A stretch of DNA of 64,000 bases from Enoplolaimus lenunculus (taxonomy: Eukaryota > Nematoda > Enoplea > Enoplida > Thoracostomopsidae): assembly GCA_030248215.1 (NCBI GenBank), contig JASANG010003696.1:62001-126000 (forward strand), read 5' to 3'. This document shows positions 1 through 12,969 of this stretch, piece by piece; position 1 is the stretch's first letter; each line of letters begins with the position of its first letter. Position numbers and translations under genes: made by a program. The notes beneath the pieces are model-generated. The model saw only the letters and a list, made by a program, of their open reading frames with translations. It did not search any database and was not told the DNA's origin.

Positions 1-2
1 TC

Positions 3-3000
3 AGGAAACAAAGCATTTCAAGCGAGACAAAGCGTACTCATAAGAAATTGGGTGATAAAAAATTGAATAAGCTGGCGTCGAAAAGCACAGATGATATACC
101 TATTGATGTTCACGAGCATTTGATTGACGTGATGAATGAAGAGAAGCGAGGTCAGGCAGTCTCTTTGATGGAGACTGAGAAAAAGGTTAGCTTGTGATTA
201 GGTTGGGCCTAATCAGGGGTGGGGAGGGAAATCGGCAGCCACCCCTCGAAATTGTGACCTAAAAATCAAAAGTCACAAAATGTCACCTATTCTACCACGT
301 ACTGCAAGGAAAGAGATTAGCTTTGTAGTTGGGACTACAGAGTGGAATAAACAATAAGTTCAAAACTAGCTTGTCCTATGGATGGCGCAAAACTGTTAAT
401 TTTGCACATGGTCTGTTGTTTGAATTGCTGATTTATCCAAAGGCACCGCCAACATCTAATCAGCATTAATTGCGCTTTAGCTTGTCCTGGTCATTGAACA
501 CACAGGCTTTGTGATGTTACTTACTTAACGCCACTATGTCGAATTTGAAAAATCTTTGAATCACCATGCGTTTAAGGTATGTTTTTGCTAAGTGCTTTGA
601 AATTTTTATGCTTCTCACTCCTGATTATGATTATGTGTTTATTTTGCTTTTATTTTGCTATAGAATAGAAGAACAAGTAGACACAAACGTGGTATATATT
701 ATCACGATGACTATGATACAGGTTTACACATGGATACCGATTATTTGGACAAGCGGGTAAAAGAATTTTATTCAAGACGTAGCAATACAAGTGTACAGCA
801 TGATAATGAAGAACCAAGCGTGTACGATTTAATGCCAAAATATCCAAAATGTACGTCTTGGTAGTAAAGGGTGTTTAGGATGGAATACTAATTTGTCCCG
901 AAGCAGACGCGGTTCACAAATTTGACGAATGTGAGGTTAGATCTATGCTAGGGGTCTCTGTCGGTGTCTGAGGTATACATAAACAATATTAAACAAGTAT
1001 TTATTAATATTATATTTTTTCGCTAGGGTACACTGGCATGTACGGGACCAAGTGTGCAGATCAACGATTGTATTAATAGATCTTATCCGTGAATAACTGC
1101 AGTAACCTTCCCTCCATTGAGTTCGTACTGAGATAAAAGTACTATGTTGCATAGGTCGCATATTTCTATGAGATTTTGCTATTTATTGAAATATACTGTT
1201 AATCTCCGGTTCCGGCCGGATGCTTTGCTATGCGGTTACGGCTTCTATATTCTTTGGTATCTGATTGCACCGTGGAAGGTACGAAGTTATTATAACTCAG
1301 TGTAGACAGGTAAATTTTTTAATTTCAAGAATTAAATTCCGTTTTGTCGTCACGTGATTTTTTGGCTTATGTTGCCTCGAACCAGTTTTATGAATATAAC
1401 GCAGCTTGGACAGACCTTGCATATGTTTTTAAGGAAGTCAATTCCCTGAAAAGTGTGGTTAATTTTTAAATTAAATTTCCCGAAAGATTGTAGCGTTATC
1501 ATCCAGGCAAAATATTGGAAAACTTTTATTTCAGATATCTTATATTCGTGTGTGTATTGTCCGTTTGCTTCTCCATCCGAACGTGATTTTCGTGAGCATA
1601 AGCGACACCATTTTGGACGACACAAGGTCAATTGTTTGTATTGCAGTTATGGTGCTCAGTCAAATGATCTAATCACTGCTCATACGACGTTACATTTTGC
1701 GGAGACTTGCGAAAAGCGTAAATCTCCGCTGCTCAAACATTCAAGTCCAAATCTGGGGAAATATAGTGAGTTCTTAGTTCGAGTTTTTGTTTATTATGCA
1801 CGGTTCACAATAATTTTGGCAAATTGCGTTCAAGAAATGACCATGTGTTTAAACTTGCGTGAGATAATTGTTAGTTTTCAGGAAACCTTTATAACGCTAT
1901 TTAGTTATTTAACTTCATCAGTAATCACAGTTTTAGCTTTAGAACTTTTAAACATAAGAAATATTTTCATTTAAAACAGAAATTCGAAAATGACTAGCGA
2001 TATTTTATTGCTGTTTTGGTTTCAGAAGAAGGTGTTTGGGTTCCTGAAATTGATCCATCGTTCGAATGCGTATATTGCGGTCGCATATTCAGTTCGCCTG
2101 AAATTTGTTCAGCGCACGTAGCGCGGCATACATCAATCCGAAGGCCCGGAGACGAAGGCACCTCAGAAACCGGCAAGCGTGACACAGGGCAAGCGCTAGT
2201 TGTGGATAAGAAGCAAACTAACTGCGAAAATAATAGTTGTGATTTGGCTTCATCTGAAATCCTGGAACATCGAAATATGGTAAACGAATATTTGCTTTTG
2301 CACGTTAGTGGCGTTGGGTTTATGAACGCAGTTTTGTTAATTTGACTGTTTTAAGCGTTAAATTAGAAAATTTCGTCACGTGTGGATTTATTATGATTGT
2401 TTGCTATTTGCACGGATAGTTAACTAGCTTTGATTTTTTACTGTCTAAAACAGGCTTCAAAAATGGAGTTTAAGAGCCTTAATATCTGTTCTTTCGGAAA
2501 AGTTGTATACTTGATCTGATCAGACAATTTTGTGAACGCTTTTTTGCGGTTTGTTAAATTGCAAATTTAAGTTGTACAACTTTTGAATATTTTAGTAATG
2601 TCAGATATTTGTGTATTTACAGCATAAAAGTTGTCGTCTAACATTTTAGGCTGAGGTTTCATGTCAAACAGAGCTTGCAGACAGTGTTAGCGTTGATGGT
2701 CAAAGTTATGAACGTGGTTCTGCTAGTACAAAGCCGTTTAGTGGCGTTTTGGATGAACAACATCGTATGGAGCAATGTACTCAGACTGAAGAAGTAAATG
2801 ATTCGGGTAAAGGTAATCATAATATGGAAAATTTTAACGATAGGTCGCGAATACATCTTGATTACCGCAACGAACGAAAGTTTTAAGTTAAAAAAATTTT
2901 AAGTATGACAACATTGTCTTTTAACTTCGAATTATGTATTTAATAACAGCGAAAACGAAATAATATTGTTGAATGCTGATGAGTGAGGAAATTGCAGGTG

Positions 3001-4727
3001 GATTTGAAATTTGCTACTGAAATATATAATAGCAACTGAAGTTTGAAACCGGTTAGCTTTCAATATGGGGCATCGAGGCCAATAATTAATTTGCCGCTTC
3101 ATAACCGAGGCCATCAAATGCAATCCTCACTTGTTTCGGTGCGTCTTGAAGAGGTGCATAAGAATCTGATATTTCGGTCATGCAAAAGCTTTATGAAACA
3201 TTTAGTAGCAATTTTATGACGTGGTTTCAGCTGATAAGTTACCGTTAGATGCGGGTTCGACGACAGTGAATATGTCTCAGTGTGGTCAAGTCGAAGTGGA
3301 AACTGTTGCTGGTGCTCCCGCTGTTCCTCCGGATAAGGATATAGTAACCTCTTGTCTCAGTGAGAAATTGGTCGAAAACAAACTGACTGCAAATACCTCT
3401 GCTGAACAGATACCTCGATCTTTGGTAAATTCTGGCTTATTTTTGTGTTGTTCAGAGGTTTGGCGCACAATACATGCTCCGGGACTTTTAGTATATTTGT
3501 GTATTTATAAGATGAATATTTTATCATGTATGATTTTTTATGATCTTCAGGTGCGTTAGTTTAGATAAAATTTGAATTATGTGTTAATTTCTAGCTATTT
3601 GTGAAGTTTTAAGTAACGAAGCAGATGCGGAAAAGTGTAAAATCAGTCCAAAAGAGTGTTGTGGTCACATATGTATATATGTGCGTGTGTCTTAAATTCA
3701 GTATTATACAGGGATAGGTAAACTTGCGTTAAACTTACTCACCGATGTATAGACTAGGTTTCTAACAAAGTCATAGCATTTAGCTTAAGTTTAAGCGTAT
3801 ATAGGGCCAAGTATATGCTTAACGTTAAAATTAACATTTAGTTTGTGTTAGGGACCTGTTGTATGTATAGGACAGTTTATTTTTTTATTTTTTTTATTTC
3901 TAGAATGATCTCTTGATGAATGAGACTCGAAATCTTTTCAAAGAAGCATATATGTTGAGTCCGTCTCTCAAAAACAATATATTCAAATTTATGACCGGAA
4001 ATCGAGGTACAACAATTTTATCATAACGTATAATGTACAGTGTTGTTGGCGTCAGTATCTAAAATTACATAAGTTGTTTAGTTTTGCAGAAGCGGATGAT
4101 TTTTTAAATTGGTTTAAACGTAAATGTATGGTTAAAAATTAGTTTCAGGCTTGAAGTTAGTGTTGAGTTTGGCAAAATCTTCCCAATTACGGCAGTTTGA
4201 ATATGGCTCTCTTGTACTCAATTGAACAATGAATCAATACTACAAAATGAAGCGGCTAGGGAGTGTAATGCACTCGTGTAGGTGGACATTTCATAACAGT
4301 AACCATCAACTTAGCATAAATGAAATGAGTACTCAAAAAACGGAACGTGCGCTGGGTATTATATTTGTTCTGGCGCTGATTATGTCCCGTCATAAGTGCC
4401 ACAGAGGTTTCGGCAATTGCGAATATTCCAGACAACCCGTTCCCAGCACAAGGTTCTGTTGTGACGATCAAGCTCAATGAAACGCGATTGCCATTGACTG
4501 CAACTAAAACCAGAAATATCAGTAGGAAGACGGATGTGGAACCGACGGAACGTTCACTAGCTTTAAATGATGATGGCAGCGAGTTGCTTGTGGAGCAATC
4601 TGGAATGGAATCTGATAGCTTACGAAGCGATGCAGAAGAATATTTACTCAAGGAATCATTTGTACAATTGGACTATTCGTTAGGTGAATGGCGGAAAATA
4701 ACGAAGATGAAAAAGGTTAATGAATGA
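3..4727 (+). CDS. C2H2 zinc-finger protein, 3' part of a multi-exon gene (5' end outside window)
   Basis: I do not recognise the orthologue. Exons that fit by frame and splice signals are 3-185, 664-850, 1535-1765, 2026-2279, 2650-2806, 3231-3424 and 3904-4006; all seven agree in phase. Then comes a short exon from 4090. It either reads to a stop at 4142 or splices at 4119 (C|GTAAAT) to a last exon starting near 4404 and ending with TGA at 4727. The second model joins a long acidic, Ser-rich open frame and is preferred but unproven. Three fingers of the form C-x2-C-x12-H-x3-H are visible: CVYC...HKRHH and CLYC...HTTLH in the 1535 exon, and CVYC...HVARH in the 2026 exon. The rest is hydrophilic and probably disordered. 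A nuclear, nucleic-acid-binding role is inferred from the fingers alone. Polyadenylation may use AATAAA-like words near 5790. Confidence 0.72.
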
Positions 4728-6870
4728 AACTGCATATTTTGTTGTTTTGGCGAAATTACTTTTCATTTTTCTGTGGGTGTTTGGCTAAGTGAATACAGGA
4801 TGTGATTAGTGAAATCGCGATTGCGTTTTAAACCGCTGCACTGATCGCGACAACTATCGTTGGATGTAATCCGGCGCAAACGCGGTTAGAACTGTTGATT
4901 GGAAACCCGACTGGACGCAACCAAAAGAAATTCAGATGTAATTATAAGAGGACGACCGCAGACGTAGTAGGCTTAGTCGCGATTACTGTGCACTTAGTCT
5001 GTGACTTTATTTCCGTTGCGCTATTGTAAAATCTAGACGTAGTAAAAAGGTAATGTTACGGAGAATCTGAACGTTAGCAATATTTTGAAAATAGGTATTT
5101 TTGATCACAATTTGTTCAGTTTCAATCCAGTAGTATATGCCGCAAAAAGTTGTATTGCTTGTATATGTTCCTTTTATGTCTGCATTTTCAATGCAACTAA
5201 ACAAATAATGTTTTGTATGTGCGTAGTTCTTCCCCGTTTAAATGAAGTATGTGCATAAGTTGAAACTGCTACAAAAAATGACCACGGTGTGCAACCGTAA
5301 TTCCATTTCTGATTAGAAAGAGACAATAATTGGTTGTAGTTTAGCTTTACAGAACCAAAAAGTATCGCCAATTTTTTCATGCGACGTTTTTGTAAAGAAA
5401 GTATTGTTGCCAGCCAACATAAATTTTTTGTGTTGATTTGCGAATAATCCAGATTCGATTTGCAACCTAGAAATGACTACATTTAAACTAGCAATGCTAA
5501 AGCGCTCTGTGCAACCGTAATTCCAATTCTGATTAGAAAATTACAATAATTGATTGTAGTTTAGTTTTACAGAACCAAAAAGCATCGCCAATTTTTTCAT
5601 GCGACGTTTTTGAAAAGTATTGTTGCCAGCCAACATAAATTTTCTGTGTTGATTTGCGAATAATCCAGTTTCGATTTGCAACCTAGAAATGACTACATTT
5701 AAACTAGCAATGCTAAAGCGCTCTGAACATTGTAATGTAACGGATATACTTCAGAAACAAAACAACCTTAACACAGTATAAAATATGACGAATAAAGCTG
5801 CTAAATAAAACAGTAAGCAAGCGCACATTATAATTTTAAAGCCGTGGCAGGTTTCAAGTATATTGATATCTACTGAATACAATTGTTCTAAGTATACCAA
5901 TTATTGCTAGCCTAAGCCTAAAAGTTAAAGTTCGATTGCTGTGTCTGTTCTTTTCTTGTATTCGATGCTTTGCATTATCTCTACGAGGCACAGGTGCACT
6001 GAAAATGGGTGAAGGTTAATTTACGTGTTGTGATTTCTGAGGCTTAAACCATAATACTTAAACGCATAGATGGAAGTAGGGCTTGAGGGCACCGTGGTGT
6101 GGCGTAATTTAGACTGTCCCAGTGGACAGACAGCCACTTGGTGTAAAAATCGGACGACGTTGAAATTTTACCTCGATATAAGTTGCGAACATTTTGTTCG
6201 GTAGATTAAATATTTAAAATTTTCATCATCCTTTAAAAACTTCGGTCTGTGCGCTTTGTAATTCATGCATGACAATACGTAAATCAACGTGACGTCACTG
6301 AAATGCTGTTAATTATTTCGCTGCATATAAACTGCTACTTTCGTGGGGTAGATCGGTTTTTCCGTGGAGCCCCACAGGGTTGCTTGAAACAGACCTGCAA
6401 TTGATCATTTTTCCGTTAACCTGTTCTCACATGAATATTTACTGTTAAGTACGTATAACAACTTTCGTCAAACTACAAATGCTCAAAACCGTGACGATTT
6501 CATCAAAATTTGAAAAATTTCCGTTGATTGATCTATCAAGTTTGTCGTTTCAGTTTTATGCGTGAGAAGAGGTTAATGAAATCAACGTTTCATAAAATTT
6601 CTGTTATACTTTGCTTAACGACCATACGTATTGGTTTCGAAAAGGTTAATTATTGTGCACCATCATACATAAAACAGATTGGTTTGTAATTATACCTAAG
6701 ACAACACGGTCCAAGTATAGATGAGGGCCGGCCATTTTCCGCAGGATTTGAGAAGCTTTAGTCCCGTTTTTGCTCAGGGTTAGATTAGGCTTTGGCTTAG
6801 GGTACCTATGTTCATTCTTATGCTGAGACTTTCGGTTACGCTTCGAATACGCATATACACTGTTTTTATA
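4728..6870. other. Intergenic / possible 3' UTR
   Basis: No convincing coding frame. The stretch at 4800-4990 is rich in CGCG/GCGGTT words like those near 22320-22650 and may be an old MITE. A tandem duplication follows at 5289-5724. AATAAA-type words near 5770-5810 could end the zinc-finger transcript. Nothing else recognisable. Confidence 0.5.
5289..5724. repeat. Tandem duplication, two ~218-bp copies
   Basis: Copy 1 is 5289-5508 and copy 2 is 5509-5724. Both start with GTGCAACCGTAATTCCA and end with GCTAAAGCGCTCT. They differ by a few substitutions and short indels, so the duplication is fairly recent. There is no coding frame through it. Confidence 0.95.
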
Positions 6871-7067
6871 CTGCAAAAATGGTGATTCAAATTGACTCTC
6901 TCCGAAATGCGCTTTTCCTGACTAGACAAGCTGAGTCAAAAGTTGGCTAAGCCAGAGTCAAATGCGACTCAATTTGACTCTGACGGAGTCGAATTTTGAC
7001 TCAGTTTGTGTAGTCAGAAAAAGCGTATTTCGGAGAGAGTAAATTTGACTCACCATTTTTGCAGTGT
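6871..7067. mobile_element. MITE, CACTGCAAAAAATGG family (copy 1)
   Basis: Terminal inverted repeats read CTGCAAAAATGGTGA at the left and TCACCATTTTTGCAG at the right. The interior is built from AGTCAAATT/AATTTGACTC words in both orientations, so the whole element can fold back. TA lies outside both ends (TA directly at the left, TGTA at the right). Relatives are at 33840, 34208 and 47260. There is no coding capacity; the parent transposon is unknown. Confidence 0.85.
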
Positions 7068-7556
7068 ACAGCCATCATCTATACATTGACCCACAACACA
7101 ATTAAGCTACTTGGACTGAAACGCTCAGGTTTTCTATTGAAGTTCTAAACAATCAATAAACGTTGTTTGTCATGGACTTTGAACAGATTTCATTGAAAAC
7201 CCGCCATGCTTCTGAAACATAAAATAGCAACGCTAAACAATTTTTACTAAACGTGAATCATTTTATAGGGAGTGTAGCGCAAAGCGTAACATTTTTCTCG
7301 AGCTTGCCAGAAATTTCTGAAAACTCTTCCGACGCTATTTGTATACGCACCAGAAAATTTACCGTCCTAATATTTAACAGAGGTTATAGAGCTAAACAAT
7401 TTTTACTGCCAACAATGGTACAACCGGAGGTGCGCCTCCGGTTCAGTCAGTAAATCGACCTAAATAAAAGAAACGCGAATCATTTTACAAGTGAGCAGCG
7501 TAAAGTGTCATATTTCCAGAATTTTGGAAGGCTCTATTTTCAGATGATCTTTGTAT

Positions 7557-7753
7557 CAGGGTACAACCGGAGGTCTGCCTCCGGCTGCGGCAAAAAATCG
7601 GCCTGCTCCGGCTACAAACAACATAACATATTTTAGATATTGACTAAAATTAGGTAATTAAACATCATTTTTACTACCTAATTTCGACTCTGCGGCAAGT
7701 TTCGTTGACCTCCGGCTTCGGCTATGGTATTTTTCACCACCGGTTGAACCGTG
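7557..7753. mobile_element. hAT-like MITE with CCGGAG/CTCCGG flanks
   Basis: The ends are CAGGGTACAACCGG and its imperfect complement CCGGTTGAACCGTG. A perfect 8-bp target duplication, CTTTGTAT, lies at 7549-7556 and 7754-7761. An 8-bp duplication with CAGGG-type ends is typical of hAT. A truncated relative (GGTACAACCGGAGG...) lies at about 7417-7450. Confidence 0.9.
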
Positions 7754-8019
7754 CTTTGTATATACACTCTAGAGTAATTACACTAAAATTTGGTGCGAAA
7801 TTCAGAGTCAACATATTTAAAAGATGTTCTGGAAACATTCATAAGCCTTAGAAAAGTTTGCATATGCTTTAAAGCATCCAGGTTTTTCCAAAAGTGGTTG
7901 TGTACATGGACAATCAAATTTGGCTAATCAATGTGGTATAACGACGAGAGTTTTTGATGGTTTCTTTAAAGGGTTGAGGTAAAATGTGCTATGACTTGCA
8001 GGTCAAACTTAAACATGTA

Positions 8020-8232
8020 CACAGTAAATTTCAGTGAGTTGATTTCAACTCAGAATGAGTTGAATACTCATTCTGCGTTAGGACTATCAGAACTCATAAT
8101 TTTTAGTTGATTCAATTCATTAATTCAACTCACTCAGTGTCAACTCAACTCTGAGGGAGAATTAACTCACCTGAGAGTGAGTTAATGTTTACTGAATTCA
8201 GAAATAACCAACGCGCTCTGGAATTTACAGTG
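8020..8232. mobile_element. MITE, CACTGTAAATTTCAGTGAG family (copy 1)
   Basis: The left end CACAGTAAATTTCAGTGAG and right end AATTTACAGTG are inverted repeats flanked by TA. The interior consists of GAGTTGA/TCAACTC words facing each other. The TA flanks suggest a Tc1/mariner-type origin, but no transposase is present. Relatives are at 35388, 36329, 36809 and 43237. Confidence 0.85.
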
Positions 8233-8239
8233 TAGGACT

Positions 8240-11200
8240 TCTCGACGGGGATACGATATCAACTTTATCATGCACGTTAAGCGAAACTCTTCAGACGTTT
8301 TGTAGCTGGTTTTAGATATTAAAAATTATGAACCTGCCCTGGGAGAGATCCGAGCAAAATTAGGTTATAAAATAAATGTTGAGCTTGCATATTTTAGCAG
8401 TATTTTGCAGGGATGTCATGGTGGAAAAATTTTCAACCCTACCACAGCGTGGATAGCTCCAACACTAAGACTGATTCCGGTCCTGGCTACCCCATAAGCG
8501 TCTCGACCTCATTTGCATTTCGCCGACACCCACAATTGGGTGTCCGCTATGCGGTTGAGGTCCAGAGCCACACATCCTGATACTCCTTTTCCTTGCCACA
8601 AAACACCACCACAACAACAACAATATGGTTATCCGCACAACCAATCACAAAGCACCATGTTGGTGCTGACATAGCCTAGCTATGTCGTTAGTCGCAAAAA
8701 TAGCCAACAGCATACGCAATAATATTCAACAGATATTTCACGGCCACGCAGGGCCCAGCTAAGTTTGACATTGCGGACACAGCCGCCATAGCATCAATTT
8801 AACCATTTCTACGCCTTGTAGCAACGCCTAAGCCTAACTTAAGTTCTAAGAAAGACTAGGTGGAGCCAGGGACTCCCTTAAGGTGTGGTTTTGATATTTG
8901 GTTTTTATATTTTAGTTTTAGTTTGAAAAAGGTTTAAGTGTGGCAGAGCCACCTACAGTGGGGATCCCCATGTGTGTTCCCGAGGGCATTCGCACCACCT
9001 CCGCCATACTTCGGACGTGCTGAACGTCACGTAGGATGTGCTGCAGATGTCCTGGTATTTTGTAAACAAATGAAACATGCCCTAAAGGCTCTATGACAAA
9101 TGATTAATGACGGTTTAGCCTTGATTCCTTAAAGCGAGGCTAAAGCCCAATAGTGCAAGTTCGTGCCGCGAGACCTCTCGGCTGCAATTCGCACGTGCAA
9201 TTTTTGGACAGAATGAACTTGCAATAACAAGTTTTGCTCGAAAGCACTGGTAGGGCATGGTTTGCGGGATTACACTAAAGTAAAGTTAAGCTATGGGCTA
9301 TTTTTGCATAGACGAGGCTAGCCCGCACGCTTAAGAATACATGCTTATAAATACTGCTGTTCCGACACTGATACATTGGTCCGTTTTGAATAAACGGTTA
9401 TTCAAAATATATGTTCATGCTTTCAAGGTATTTAAACCGAACATTAGAAAATAAACAAAACACAATAAAATCCGCTCAACCGAAATCTGGATAGCCTGTT
9501 TTTACTATACTATGGAAATTTAAAAAATAAAAATATGAAAACAAGCACTAAAATCATGCATGAAAGCATAAAACACTACAAGCGCTTGCCAAAATGGTTT
9601 AAAATTTTCGCAATAGAAAACGGAATAGGTAGGTAGTCACAATTTTTAATATACGCCAAAATTCAACACTGCACACTATGTCGGTAGATATTTCCGGCGC
9701 GGAGCAAAATTAATTATGAATTGATTCAGCGTCAAAACCTCTCAAATTTATAAAACAAAGAGATGTTTTACTTAAATTTTGAGTAAATTAATATAACCAA
9801 AGACGACGTTTGTTCAATGACGTCATATTGTCAGCTGAGATCCAAGAGTAACTAAGCTCTAATAGTTCATTCTTAAAATATGTAATTGGTGTACAATCTC
9901 AGTAGCGGATCCAGGATTTTGCGACAGGATACAATTTGTGTTTAGAAATTTCACAGTTACTGAATCAGATACGTATTTGCCAAATATTTTGATTTTTTAA
10001 TATTTAATAATACAGTGCATACAGTGCAATTTTTGAACTAAATGTTACACTCGCTATGTGTTTGACTACTAAACAAATTGTGAGCTACAATATCATTTAC
10101 ATCGCAAAGCTGACTATACAAATCTTCAACTTTCTTGAACACAAAAGCAAAAGCTGAAAAATATACTAAAGCTTAAAATAAAAAAATATTGTAAATAAAA
10201 TTTGCAATCTAAAATGCAAAAATCAATACTATGCACTAAAAGTTATATTATGCATCCGTGCAGTATAACGAAAATTAACGGCATTTCAGCGATTTTTATG
10301 TTGACTTCCATGGGGCCGTCCTTAATTCGCTCGCACTTCGCATCGTGCCAAACCAGTTATTTGACATTAACTCGTTACCGAAACGTTTTGAACGCGAAAT
10401 TTTATGCAATTAACCTACGTATCTTTTTGAGACTTTGCAACTTTCTACAAGTTTTAAATTGAATTTAACAAGTGACAAATGTAAAAACTTTGGCGAACGA
10501 TAAAAATTTTAGGTATTTAATCTGCCGCAAGAAATTTCAGCTTAAATTTGACGCATAAGCTTATATTTAGAGAAAGGCATAAGTTTAGGGGTACGCTTAG
10601 GCTTCGATTTAGCGCATAGGCTATTTAGCATCGGTCGAAATATATCTACAAGAATGTCGTGGGGTAATAATTTTCAACCCACAACCCACCCGTCCCGACG
10701 AAAATTTTTGTGCAAATCCACCCGACGATTCTTATAGGGATCCCCACCACTCCGCAAGGTTCCGACCGTGTGGTAGTCATGTATTTTGTAATACGTATCC
10801 GACGACTATCTGTAGCACCAATTGTTATTTACCATTTTTTGGACATTCATTAATTCCTTGAAATTGTATACGGGACTGAGTTACTCAATGTCGGTAGCAA
10901 AAAATGTACTGGTTCAAGTTACATCTGCAATTTCAAACGCCACCCGTGTCGTGTGTCCTCAATGGCGCCCGCAGAGAATATAAACTGGAAGGCGCCATGA
11001 AAGGCAGGGACATAAGCACGTGATGGCTACTGAGAATTATGAATAACACTCTCATGCTCTGAAGTGAATGCGATGAAAATTTTAACCCCGTGACAGTATG
11101 AGGATCGCCGCCTAAAATTTGAAAAACTTCAACTGCAACCAAATACGATTTAAGACACACAAGGCTACAACATTTCGGTTTAAAACAAAATCTCCTAAAA

Positions 11201-11688
11201 TGGCACACAGCACGAAATTAAATTCAAGCTACACACGATAGCATGCTGTATATATAACGTATAAGCATTCGCTGCAAAAACAATACAACAAAATAAATAA
11301 ATTAAAAATTATTGTATATATTAAAATAAAATTTATTATGCACAGTTTTTTCAACTGAGTTTCGTTGATCACAGTCATAGACGAGTCTAAAACAACCGAA
11401 AGAAAGACTTCAATAAAGTAAAATATGCCAGGCTTTTTAACCCCCGAGGGTCGAAGAGTTTGCTCACGACAGGGGCCGACATTTAATACGTTTTCCGTTG
11501 ACAATATTTACGTTTCCCAGCAAAAACTTCAACTGCCTTCAAACCGTTTCGCAGGGGCCGCGTGCTTTAAATTAATCAATTATTGTTTTACAAAGCTGAA
11601 AGTATGTTCAACTCAAAAAGTATCATTCGCCGAACTTATTTATTTCAATACTGGAACTCACCATATTTGTGCATTTATCTACACAGAG
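8240..11688. other. Intergenic, no gene seen
   Basis: Open frames here are short and look random. Patches at 8400-8620 and 10655-10760 share the words ATGTC(A/G)TGG and ATTTTCAACCC and may be fragments of one unclassified repeat. The rest is AT-rich with nothing I can name. Confidence 0.45.
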
Positions 11689-12076
11689 TCGCACGTAAAC
11701 AGCTATTCGCCCCAGTCGGCAACTGGGACGCCCCAAACGACAGTAATTGCTTTCGGGGCAGCACAAACAACTACTGAAATACTAACTGTTTAAGATTGGA
11801 TGATTGTACAGACCAAACAGCAGCTGCTGGATAGCCAATCAAATTGCGCCTGTGTAATTCGTCTATATAAATCATGCTTAATTTATAGTTTGCAAATATG
11901 GTGACGCCAAATAATTACTGTGCAAGTCAGTTTTCTTGCATATAGTCAACGCTGAACAACCAATCGAAATTAGTCTGCATTCCAGCAGTTGTTTGAGCTG
12001 CCCCGTATAGTAATTGTTGTTTGGGACGTCCCAGTTGCCAACTGGTGCAAATCTCAAATAGCTGCTTGGGGCACGA
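11689..12076. mobile_element. Foldback element with ~80-bp inverted ends
   Basis: Left arm 11689-11790 and right arm 11985-12076 are imperfect inverted repeats. Both contain GGCAACTGGGACG and CGGGGCAGC in matching order. A piece of the same arm (GGCAACTGGGACGTC) recurs at about 23460-23475, so it is dispersed. No coding potential and no clear target duplication. Confidence 0.75.
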
Positions 12077-12969
12077 CATATATATTTTCGTTTACGGTGA
12101 AAATACTGGCGAAGTATATTAATAAAAAATAACCAAAATTCGCGTGTTTCAACAACTGAAGCATGGCAACAATTTAGTGCGTAAACTTATAACCTTTTAG
12201 ACATTCACCACATGCAGTTCTATGACCTCCGACGGTAAATCTCACACAGCGAAAGCCTTTAGCACCAGTTGGTGAAAGGCTTCTGATCAAGGGAACATCG
12301 GTGTTGATGTTTCACTTTATAGTTTCCTTTATTTCCAGAGTTTCCGAAACGAAAAAGGCCACAAGATTTATCATCAACTGGCATGAGATACTCCCCCACA
12401 TCTCACAATACCGATAGCTAATTAAAGCCAGAGTTACATTTGGCAGCTTATAGCAAACCAAATGCTGTTCCGCGAACAATTATACAACCGCTACAAAACA
12501 CGCTACGTAAATATTCAGGGTCTAGCACAAGCACAATCAACGGTAATATACTTAAAAATAAAAATGCAGACTGCGTAACTCACAATTGCTAATACACTCT
12601 AACCCTGTGGATATCTCAAACACTGCTATGCTATCCAAATTTAATGTTAGCACCAAACGTTAACATTCGCACAACTTTCTTTAATGCAATATTTGGTTAC
12701 TTCATTTACTTCATCTTTGATGCCGCTAGTTCAAGCACAAACTTGGTATACAAAACGAGAATTTTTCAAAATTACACAGCGTTGAGTGTGTATCTGTGTG
12801 GTTGCCCTAGCAAGCCACTCAACTATATTTTGAAACGTCCTACTACCAATTTAACGGCCACCTAACTAACATTTCCAAGCCGACTTTAGCAAACCAGCCA
12901 AAACCATGCTGTTCAAAGCAACACAACATTAAGTACCTTCCTACTTACCTTCAACCTGCGGTTAGCCAC

